This document shows, piece by piece, positions 27,715-39,700 of a stretch of DNA of 64,000 nucleotides (the first letter of the stretch is position 1; the number at the start of each line of letters is the position of its first letter). Origin of the DNA: Ectobius pallidus (Eukaryota; Arthropoda; Insecta; Blattodea; Ectobiidae); the NCBI GenBank assembly GCA_964059195.1, contig CAXKWD010000011.1, positions 17,471,478-17,535,477 on the forward strand, written 5' to 3'. A model generated the notes under the pieces. It searched no databases. It was not told where the DNA came from and saw only the letters and a program-made list of their open reading frames with translations. The position numbers were made by a program, and so were the translations under genes.

Positions 27715-27752
<38 letters not shown>

Positions 27753-30700
27753 CTTTTACATACTAAAGCATCCATAAAACTTTTAAAGACATACTCAGAA
27801 ACGCATCAGCATGATGCAAGAGGAAGCTCAAATCTATCAACAGTTAGTCATAACACTGCATTGTATAAACGCTCATTTACCTCTAATGGTATAAAAATGT
27901 ATAATAAACTTCCACTTTATATAAAAGAACAGCGCACAGATAAAACTTTTAAAGAAAGTCTTCACAAATTTTTAATTGAAAAATGTTTTTATTCTACAGA
28001 AGAGTTTCTAGAAACCTAATTTGCTTCATTTTCTTATATACTGAAATTTTATTTCAAGAATAGGCCAAGTATGTTTGTTTGTTTGTTTGTTTGTTTGTTT
28101 GTTTGTCATACTACAATATATTATGTTACACTTTGCTTTGTAATTCTGTATTTTCTACTTTAGAATTTTTGTATTTCTATTTATATTTGTAATGACGTGT
28201 CCATTATCTTATGTAAGATAGAAGGATGAAAATAAACTAAACTAAACTACTTGAATACAACAAACATACATGTTTATATATTATTCAGTACTTCATTTGA
28301 ATTTATAATGTTTCTTTCTTCGATTTTGGCTAACCATTTCCTTTTAACTATAAATAAAATTTCCCCATTTTTTTTTTTTTTTTTTATAAATCCGTATTCT
28401 TTGTTATGCACAGTTTCTTATATGCTACTCTTTTATTAATTTTTAGTAATTTACTATCAATTAAATTTCTCCTCCACATCTCTGTTTCCTTACACTCTAA
28501 AATTATGTGTCTGGCATCCTCTTCCTCGTTACAAAGTGGGCATATTACTCTAGTTACCGATTCAAACAATTATTAATTAAGCATGTGTTGCATTTTTGAG
28601 TTGTCAGCAGAACTTATACAATGAAATAACCCAAATTAAAGCACTATGTTTCACAACATACTTGCTGACACATTGGTTTCATCTTGTGCTTATACCACCA
28701 TACAAAGTCTGCATGTAAAATATTATTGACATCTTATCTCTCGATCCATTGATTCCTCATAGCTGCATGTGTAGACAACTAAGATATAATATAAATGGCA
28801 CTGATGCCAGATGTGAAATATCAGTAATCTTAAGATGCCTTAATAAAGTTGATAAAATTGTTGCGTAAGTATTGTTGTGATTATTGAAAAAAGGGACATT
28901 CTTGCATCCTTCTAAGCTAAGAAATAGTTGAGACAGAGAACAAAAAATGGGACTCTCGTAGCTACTATGGGATATTTGATCATCTTATACTGTTATCTTC
29001 AGGTAAATGGCATTTTTATTGAAAGTGCACAGTTCTTGTTACAAGACGTAGCAATTTTGTTCACCTTAACTTTTTGTATTCTTAAGATGTCTTAATAAAG
29101 TTCATAAAATTGTTGCGTAAGTATTGTTGCGATTATTCTGTGCAGATAAGTCTTTATTGAAAAAAGGGACATTCTTGCATCCTTCTAAGCTAAGAAATAA
29201 TTGGGACAGAGAACAAAAAATGGGACTATAATAGCTACTATGGGATATTTGATCATCTTATACTGTTATCTTCAGGTAAATGGCATTTTTACTGAAAGTG
29301 CACAGTTCTTGTTACAAGTAGCAATTTTGTTCACCTTAACTTTTTGTAACATGTTCACTAAGGTAAAGGTTCTTCTCATTTAACTTATTCAGTGGCCAAA
29401 ATTTTGGGAGGTAAGGCTTCTGATGGTGTAGTCAGTAGGCATGTGATGGAGGTAGTGTGGCGAGCCTGCCGTCTTTTACCTGTGAGAGAGAGTTGAAGAG
29501 CATCAGTTAAAAATTTGATTAGTCCACCTCCAATCGTAATGTAGTTTGAAACGGATTTGCACTCTCTGAGGTGTTCTACATGATACTACAGAACGTTTTT
29601 ATTTCAAATTGTAATCTTTCAACGCTAAAATTGAGCCTGATATATGGGTTTCAACATGATCAGTCCAGCACTCGGTTTGGAACAAAACGTGATGTGTCCA
29701 TCTTTACAGATGCGACCATGCGTGAAACTGGTGGTGCGGTGAACATTGAGACTTCTAATGTTGTACGTGTTTTTTTAATGGAAAAAGTCACCATATGCCA
29801 AATCAGATGTTATATTAGTGCTCAATATTAAGCACAAGAGGAATAATCATTGACTTCTTATAGGTATATTAAGTGAGTTTTCTGAACTGAACATTATACT
29901 TCTTGTAGCCATGTCAGCTTTTGTCTGTTTATCAAAAAATATTCACATAGATGGGATTACGAGTTTAAAGATAAGGCATATTTACTTGAAAATAAAAACC
30001 TTATGAATTTAATTTTGATTTTTGAACAAATATGGCTTATACATAAATGCATAAATACATACATTGAAATTGTTATAGTATGTTTCTGAATACCTCTTTT
30101 TACAAAATTTACTCTAAATTTATTAATTTTTTTTTTTCAGATGATCTCATTATTACCTGCCCGTGTGATAAAATTGCTGGAGTTTATAGGATTCTCAGGA
30201 AGCAAAGTAAGTCAGTTATATACATTTTGGTTTTCTGAAGTTGATTCTAATATTAATTGCTGAAGTATGGAATATATCCTTATGCTGGAATGTCTCTGTG
30301 GGAGTCATAGTCGTAGGGAAGCTTATAGGACGGAGCATTTACTGAACGAAAATGTTTTAGTTCTGACACTAGTTCTGAGCAATGGTACGTCCAATTATCA
30401 CCAAATCTTAAACATAAACACATGACCTTATAAGCCAGGTTATGATAGAGCCAGATTGTTTATTTTTGAAAAGGGTGCTAGTTCAAGATCAAAGTTAATC
30501 CCAAGTTAAGTCTATGGGGAAGTCTATGGATTTGGAAAAAAAAACATTCTTTAGGTCAGCAAATGTGCAGGAAAGTGTGTAGATAAAAAGCACCAAAACA
30601 AAAAATATTTCAAACGTCTTTTGCTACATAAATCCAACTTTAATAACAAGAAGAAGAGAAAATGTCAAAAAATAAATATTAATTGACTTCGCTCCTATTT

Positions 30701-33700
30701 ACATTGCAGCTTCTCTCCAACCGTTCTTGACTATAACTTAGACAAACATTATCACTTACAAAGTACGGTTCATGTTTCAATAAACTTGGGCATCTATGAA
30801 TTGAAGCCCATTACTTTCTGTGAAAAATTGTATATTGGGAAACAAAAAAGAATTTAAATGTAAAGCACAAGGAACACTTGAAAATGAAAATAGCCATAAT
30901 GTCCTGTGAAGGGCAAGGGCCTCCTATCGAATAGGGAAAGCTCATTTACACTAACGTGGTGAGCTACATAATCACACCTTTTACCGATTGTGTTGTGGTA
31001 CTCTATTTAGTCACTATTGGGTAGGAACACTGTTTCACATTTACAGTAGGTATTCACTATCTAGTCATTATATAAATTTGCCTCTAGGGATTTCCAGACT
31101 TTTCTTCCTCTCGCTACTCATGACTACTGCTTCCCTGCTTCTCAGTCTCGTTATCAAATGCAGAAGACTGTGAATTTGAAGATAACATAAAATTGTTGTA
31201 CAAAAACCAATAGAACTGACTGCTTAGGAAGGACAGTGTTGCTAAGTTGGTACGGCCAGCAGAGACATTTACCAGTCTTTCAGATGCAGATGAATTTCTG
31301 TGAAATGCGTACTGCGTAAATGATAACCAGGGCCCGGATTCTGATGACCTAAAATTGTTTGAAAAATGACCTATAAAATGACCCTAAATTTTAAAGAAAA
31401 TGACTTAATAATTGTAAAGAATGACCTAAAAACTGATATTTTATTTATAAAAAATTATTATTGTATGCAAAGTTGTAGACTAATTTGTACATAATTGTAA
31501 AAAGTGTGAACGCTGAAAGGATGTTGTAGGTCTAAAAACTGTGTTCTTTGTTCCTGATTGGAGCATTTGAGAAGAAAAGTAAGAAAGTAGTTTGTAAAAT
31601 TGATCCTACAAAAAAGTTGCATTATACTAACCTAGTAATTTATTTAAATATTACCCTATGAGAAAAAAAAGACATCAAAAAAGGTTAATATACTCAATGT
31701 AAATGCATGAAAATGACTAAATAAGGAAGGAAATGACATGAAAATGACAAAATAATTATGTAAAATTGAAATAAATGCCCTAAAAATATAAAATTACATA
31801 AAATGACAAAAAATGACCCAATAAAAATGCTTTTCTATAATTTAGTGGCCATGATTAGGATTTATCTACAAGTTGGCAATGTCTATGCAGCTTCAATAAA
31901 AAGATGACATGTCATTAGAATCCGGGCCCTGGTGATAACTTATAAAAGTGGAATTGAGCAGTAAACCTTTCCAACATTTGGTATAAGTGAATATTTAGTG
32001 ATGTAAGTGATATAAGTGCTTTTTGCCTGTACTTATTGCATGACTACTTAACTACTTAAATCAGATGTGTATACTCTGTTTCTGGATTTGAAATTGTAAT
32101 TACATTACAAAGTGCATCTTTTTGTAGGGGGTTGGCCTACAGGAGTTGGAGAATGGATACAACCTTCACCACAGCATTCGGCAGGTGTTGTGTGTCATGA
32201 CATTGCTGGGCTATCACCTCATTGTGGTGTATGTGCTCAGTCATAGCGATGGTGACTTAGATTTTTGTGATGAAATTCTCAGAGGTCAGCTTACGGTATG
32301 TATTAAACTTGTAACAGTGAAAGCTTACAATTCATCCACGTCCCTTTGTTTCAGCCATTTCATAATTACGGGTGGGACATTCTAGCAAATTATGAAAACT
32401 ATTTTTGTTTATTACATATCATAAATAATAAACTAGAATTGGTTCTTCATGTTCTGTAAAATTTTCAATGCCTTCTCCTCCACACTACATGCAAAGCATT
32501 ATTTAAAATTTATTTTAAATATTTTAAATTTGTTGTGCTATTACTGTTAGGGACTTAATGCTTTTATTAATGAAGGTATGAGGGATTAAATACAAATTAT
32601 AAATTGTTTCCAAGTTGTCAGAACATTTATTTAACTCCTCAATAATAATTTAACAAAACTATCACCATTACGGGTGGGACAAAAATTCACTTGTTTGTTA
32701 TTTTACATAGTAATTAACCACACATATTTTTTGAAGTTAATCTTATACCAAATTGTACCTTAAGATATATATTTTCTCAAATGAAAACGGACATAGCTGA
32801 TTACTCTTGACTACTTGGTATTAAAGAGTGTTAAGATCATGCTAAAAATGGCAAAAAAAAAAGTAACTCAACGCAATAAATAAGTAAATCGGCAGATTTT
32901 ACACATGAAACCACTTCAGATACACCTAAGTCCTTAATATGCAGAGAATTTGAGGTTTAAAACTTATTTTTGACCACCCAATTACAATAATTTTATAACT
33001 TCTCTCTTTGAGCAAAAAAATTCCCATATTTTATGAAATGGCTGATTTGTAGGATTTTCAAGTGGTTCTTCCTCTTCATTACCCGTTACTTGGGAAAGAA
33101 AGGTGACAGATTTTTGCTCACACTTCTTGTTTTAGGTTTGAATTTGTTCATTAACAATAAAACTGAAACCTTAGACAATTTACCGGCACTAAAAATTTTT
33201 TACTCTGAAATTGAATCAATCCCACTCACATTTTTACCACCAACCCTTGGGTACCAAGGCCAGCAAACGGCCGGTTAATTCCAAATGAAAGATGTCTGTT
33301 ACTATACGACCTGACAGTGTTTTATAAGACACTGTGTTTCTTGGACTTACAGTTTAGTAAGGAGCTGAAAGCTTGGGTACTATTATTTCTCCCACTTGAC
33401 TGGAAGCCCAAGATACACTTTTGAGATATGTTTTGTATTTTTATAATCATTTCTGAACTAAAATGGACATTGGTTGAATTTAGTGTTGAGATCATCATCA
33501 ATCAGGATGTCAAAGTTCATAAGGTTCTTGTAAATAAAAATCTTTTCCCAAACCAAAAGTTAGGTCTCATCACTAAATGCAGTCAGTGTCCACAAGAGGG
33601 CAACATGGTCGTCCAGCCAGCAGTTGGAGTACTTCTTATGAATATCAGTAATGATGGTCTTCGAAAGTATTTCAGATATTTATGCAGAAATTGAAGTTTA

Positions 33701-36700
33701 GTGTGAGATCCAACTCACTATGTATCTTATATTTACTTATATGTTTACTTTCTAAACAAAAGTGTACTTTATCTATAAAGGAAGAGGTGAATTTTTTAAT
33801 CTGGTTATTATATATATTATGACCAGATCTGATAGTAGTTTTTTTCTCCATTCTCAGTTATATCCTCAAGGTGTTTGGTTCCTCTTCTTTAAAGGACGTT
33901 TAGAATTCATGAAAGGGAATATTGATGAGTCCATAAATTGGTACACAAAGTCATGGAAGTCGCAAGATATGTGGCCTCAGTTTCATCATCTGTGTTTCTG
34001 GGAAATGGTGTGGACAAATTGGTAAGCAAAGCAGGATTTCACTTCTAACCCCTATTTTATGTTTTTGTTTGTTCTCAGTATTGTTTGCTTGTTTAATAAC
34101 TGTTAGAGTCAGCTGTAAGCTAGAGATTTTTCTTTTCTTTTAACCAGACTTGATTTGTTTTAAAATGTGAAATTACAGGTAAAATGCAAAAAAGTGTATA
34201 TCAATTATAATTTGAGTTGGGAAGATACACAGTGAAGTGATTTCAAACTTAAAGATTGCTGAGATCGGGATTTGCACACAAACTTCACTTAATAGGTATA
34301 TTTACTTCAGACTGCATTTCGATGGACAATTTCCACCATCATCAGCTGCTAACAGTCGGATCAGCTGATGATGGTGATTGTCCATCGAAATGCATTCTGA
34401 GGTAAATATACCTATTAAGTGAAGTTCGTGTGCAAATCCCGATCTCAACAATCTTTAAGTGTATATCAGTTTTAGTAAAACACTGTTTTGGGCCCTTCAT
34501 TTGGAAATCTGGGCCCCCAAAATAACTTTTTCAAAGAAAAAAATGTTTAGGTTAAGTTGCTATAGCTTTGAGCTCTGCATACACAAAAATTAATATTTTA
34601 AAATTCACCATCCTCTCACCTTAACTGCTGAATACAGCGTCTTAACTGATAGGACTTGATACAGGGAATTAAAGTGCTAACTATCACTTATTACGACTAA
34701 ATACAGGACCACCCTACTGACCACTCATGTATGGATAGCCAAGCAACCAATGTGTGTTTTGTTTGCCGACAGGGTGAAGAATGTCCACTTGGGATGTCAT
34801 GGTTATATTATGACAGATGACGGTCTACGGTATTGCACATGCTGCACACAACATACAGCTGTTAAGTTCATAAACATGGACAGGCACTTCTTTTCGGATA
34901 TTTAGAATTAATTTAGAAAGCATAAGAGCACATTTTTAAAAATAGTAATAACTTAATACAAATTAAATAATCTTGGAGCAACTTTACTTATTTTCAATTA
35001 CAATACTTGCAGTATATCCTAAGCTTTGGCAGAAGTTGGTTTTGTCATGGATCGTGGAGTTTTCTTTTGTTTCTGGTTGATGTCTGTTTTTATTTGATGT
35101 CAAAGTGTCTCTCGGTATCAGTTTTGTTGCAGAGTCCTTGGTTTGCTCAACTCCTTCATTAGAGCCGACATAGGAGTTATCTGTTTGGCTAGAGCATCTA
35201 TTTGTTGTTCTGTACTAGCAGAATTCATTATTTCTGTTACCTTTGCAATTAAAGACTGCCTACTGTCGATGGTGTGTTGATCACATTGACGTTGGTGAAG
35301 ACCCTGCTGACGAAAAAAATGTTTACCTCACTGATTGCATAAATGAGACCTAGTATCTTTTGAGTGCCGCTTTCTTGACACCAGTTCATCTAGCTTTAGA
35401 GGATGTTTTCATCTTACATGTTTCTGAAAAGTATCTGTTATTTTGTACTCAATAACACACTCTGGACAAACTAAGATTTTCTAACTAATCAGAAACACGA
35501 GGCCACGAGCAACACTTGTAAACACAATTCCTCGTAGCGTTCGCCCCTTGTTGGCAACAGAAGGCTTGGTCGGTAGAGTCTTACAGAACACACATCGGCT
35601 GCTTGAACACTACCACGCATGCGTGGTCGGTAGGGTCTTTCTGTACTTAGTCGCAAGTCTAACTATCTGCCTAATTGGTGTAAACATGGTTATAATGTAT
35701 ATTTATTTGCAGTGTGAAAGGGGAATGGCGTGAAGCATGCAAGTATGCTGATTGGCTGCTTCAGGAGAGTAAGTGGTCCAGGACCATTTACAGCTATCAG
35801 AAAGCCTGCATGCTCTCCATGCTGGGAGAGGACATGTCCCTGGATGAGAAGACAGAAGTTGAGGCTCTTATGAGGTAAGTATATTAAAACAAAATCTCTT
35901 GGAATTATTCTCCACCACTTTAAACTTTGAGTGAAATAGTTGCTCACAGGTTTTCTACCTTATCTTGCTGAAGATATTTGTATTAGGTTCTCATCATCAA
36001 CATAATTATCTTTGTATCCATCCAGTGAGCCAGGAAGAATGTTTAAGAACGATTTTCCTCCATTCCGCTCTACCTTGGTATATTGTACATACTCGAATAT
36101 TACCCACAAAAATCATAAACAAAAAACTGGGATGTGGATATTATTTGAATACTGGACTCTTCTCATCTGAATTTCAACATTTTGTACCATATCGGCTCAA
36201 TACAGCACAATGCTTTGTAGTAGCATCACCTTATAGTATAAATGTTGCGAAGCTGTAATGAAAGGAAAATGCTTCCTTTTGACATATGGGTGCGATACTA
36301 TCAATCCAGTGGCCAGCAAGATCAACTAGCAAACAACCATTTTCAGTCCAGGAAAGAAAGGATTATATGATCGTATTTTTTGTTATTTGTAAAATAGCAC
36401 TACCCACATTTCCATAACATGTTTTAGACATTTTCAAACTCAAAACTTTGAAACATATGTCAGTTGTCAAGACGGGCATTTCCTGGCAAAATAATTTTAT
36501 ATATGGGCTTATCGATTTTTTTTTCTAGTTTCCTTTCCAGAAATTTGGGTGCGGGTATAATTCAGGGGCGGGTAGTATTTGGGTATATATGTTACTTCTT
36601 GTCTTATTAAATTTTCTCAATCTTCTCCTCTAGTTTCCACATCTTCTTTGATCTGATCCAGCCACTTCTTCCTGGATCGTCCAATTGGTCTTTTCCCCCT

Positions 36701-39700
36701 TGTACATTTCTATCCAAGTATTGTCTTGGTGTTCGGCCTTCTCTCATCTTCTTCACATCACAATCTCTCTGCCATTGAAAGGTCCTCCTGCATCTCTTCT
36801 CTGACATCCTCATTACTAATTTTATCTCTTCTAGTCTTCTACATGGCTGATCGCAGAAACTTCATTTCACACACTTGTAATTTGCTCAGCTCTCCTTTAT
36901 TAATTACGCAGCACTCCAGGCTGTATGTCATGATAGTCAGGAGATATGTTTTGAACATGGTCTGTTTGGCTCTCAGAGGAACTCCCTTATCCCATACAAG
37001 GTCCTGCACTTGGTGAAAAAACTTGGATTCCTTCTTACTCTATTCAGCAAGAAAGGGATCCAAGTATTAGGTTCTATAGAGGAAAATTTGTTCTGTGAGG
37101 GATTTGAACCCAGGTTCAGATTGATAAATTGATGCTGAGACTGCTTGGCTCCCTAAGAATGCGCCAAGTACCATTTCAAATATTTTTGTAGGTAGAACCC
37201 TACCAACCTAGTCTGTTAGCTCATCTACATTCTTTGTTAACATTGTAGATATACTAACAGTGTCTGTATTGAGATCAGTAGGGGTCCAGACAGGGGTAAT
37301 GAACTGAGGCTCTCCACAGAGCCATGCATTTTGCTGTTGCTATAAAGAAAATAACCATTGTGATTGAAGGTAACTGAATGCTCACCAGTGAAGTGGACGA
37401 ACAGTGAGGTGTTTATCGAACAAGTGCTCTTTCTGTCCTAGGGTGAATTTTTATGAGACAAATGCGACAAGTATTGCCCATTAAATGGGAAATTCCTTTT
37501 TTGAGTAACAAACATGTTGTTAATATGTCATATAGTTTTAATTACATCATACACGAGGAATTAATTGCTTGTTAAAAAGTTTACATGTACTTTCACAAGT
37601 TCATCAAATAAACAAGTACGAGTAGAACGTATGAGGAGAGTCCATGGAGTAAGTTTCCCTGGGTCTGTTTACAGAAACAAAGCACAATTTCAAGGTAATA
37701 TTTATTACAACAGACACAGCCAGTGTTCAGCTATTTTTCAACATATTCACCACTGGAATTGAAACATTTATCTTACCATGGCACCACCTTTTGAATACCT
37801 GTTTTGTAGAAGTCTGCCACCAGGTATTTGAACCACTGTGTGACAAACATCTCCCTCTCTCATTCTTTGTCATTTCTTTAGGTGTAGGAAAAGATGGAAA
37901 TCATTGGGAGCAGGGTCCGGGCTTTAGGGTGATTGTTTAAACACCTCCCAGTCGAAAACTTCTGCAGGAGACTGGCTAGGAGGTGTTTAAACATCCATCC
38001 TACAGACCGGACTTCACTCCCAGTGATTTCAATTTTTTCCTACACCTAAAGAAATAACAAAGAATGACAGAGAATAAAGAGAGGTGGAGATGTTTGTCAC
38101 ACAGTGGTTCAAATACCTGGCGGCAGACTTCTATGACACAGGTGTTCAAAAGTTGGTGCCATGGTGAGACAAATGTTTCAATTCCGGTAGCGAATATGTT
38201 TAAAAATAGCTGAACACTGGCTGTGTCTGTTGTAATAAATATTTCCTTGAAATTGTGCTTCGTTTCTGTAAACGGCCCCAGGGAAACTTACTTTATGGGT
38301 GCGCCTCATAGCTAATTTAGATGTGCAACATCTATAGCAAGGGGATAGGGTCTTGAAGAAGGTTTGGAATGGGTCTGAGTACTTTCTATGGGAGCCTGAT
38401 GGTCTAAGCATCAGTGTACAATGCTGAAAACTTATATTTGATTCCTGCCCAGGACAAATTTTCCTCTATAGATGTCAATATGTGTCTCTCCAGTGAGATA
38501 AGACTGAAAGCCTGTCATTCACCCAATTCTTGTCACAAATGTCTGTGTACCTGCCCCAGTAGAATAAATCATGTACACATTTCTTTTATTGTTCTGATAA
38601 ATGTGCTATATAAATTTTTTTGATCGACTGTACTATAATACGCATATTACTTGTGACGTTACAGTGTCGTAATGATACTCATTTCAAAACTGATCTTCAT
38701 TATGACATCAGTGTGGTATTGATTATTATCGAACACGGAACGATCTTGAGACTTTGAGAGTAGCAGCTGAAAACTGCATAATAATCAACCTGTATTCAAA
38801 ATATAATCAATTAGTGTTCATTTTAATATCATACTAAAATTATATCATTACGTGTTGTCAAAATCTGTAGGTTTCAAGAAGACCAAAAAGCTTTGATTTA
38901 ACCGATGCCATGAGCTGCTATCTGTCATAGAAGACAAGAACTACAATCAGCTGATGCGAAGGAGAGTGTGCTGAAGTGTGGCCATTCGTTTGAGTGAATC
39001 TAAAATCTAAAAATTTTAACATTTAGACTAATTATGGTTGAACAAAAACAGTTTTATGCAACTTGGCTGTATTCGTAATTACCCGTGCTGGGATGACCCG
39101 GGGGCTGGGAGCACCGGTGACCAGGGCTCTGGGATGACACAGAGTTGCCTCCTCTTAGGCTATCGGGCGGCTCCTGTAAGTTGCGAATGCAGGCCCCACA
39201 CTGTGATGGTGTGGGGGGAGGAGGAATAAGCGTTTACGCGAATACTCCTCCCCGGACAGTTAGGGGCGTCATGGGTCGTACTTCAGGGCCATGGTGTTGG
39301 AGGGATGTACCTTAGCCTTATCCCCGGTTTCGGGGTAACGGGCGGGACCCCCTTTGTAGACTGAAGCACCAGTGAGGGTGGTGCGTACTGGGGCACCTAG
39401 GATTCGGATGGGCGTGCTAAGCGATGTTATGGCGGGCAGGTTGCGTCGCCACTTAGCCTCTGGCCGTCAAAGGGTCATCTCCACCTACAAGTGGTGTTTC
39501 CCCGTTTTTGCAGACGGAGCTCTGGCCTAGTCCACTGATGCTGAATGCAGTAGTCGGGACGGTATTGAGCCGGTCTGGGTTCCCTTAGGGGTCGTTCTCT
39601 TCGGAGGCGCCCGACCGGGGCCCGGATTTTACCGTGCTTGGTGTTGGATTCGACGTGGCAGTGGTTCCCTTACTCGGGGAACGAGGAGGGGGGTCGTCGT

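Noticed and set aside
33428..33694. An 88-codon open frame as a host exon
   Set aside because: It shares sequence with 21210-21290 in the opposite direction and does not fit the TTC39 frame. It is a dispersed repeat.
34770..34880. A possible TTC39 exon after the TTTGCCGACAG acceptor-like site
   Set aside because: The phase from exon 10 joins exon 11 at 35713 without it, and the segment lies inside an element with inverted ends.
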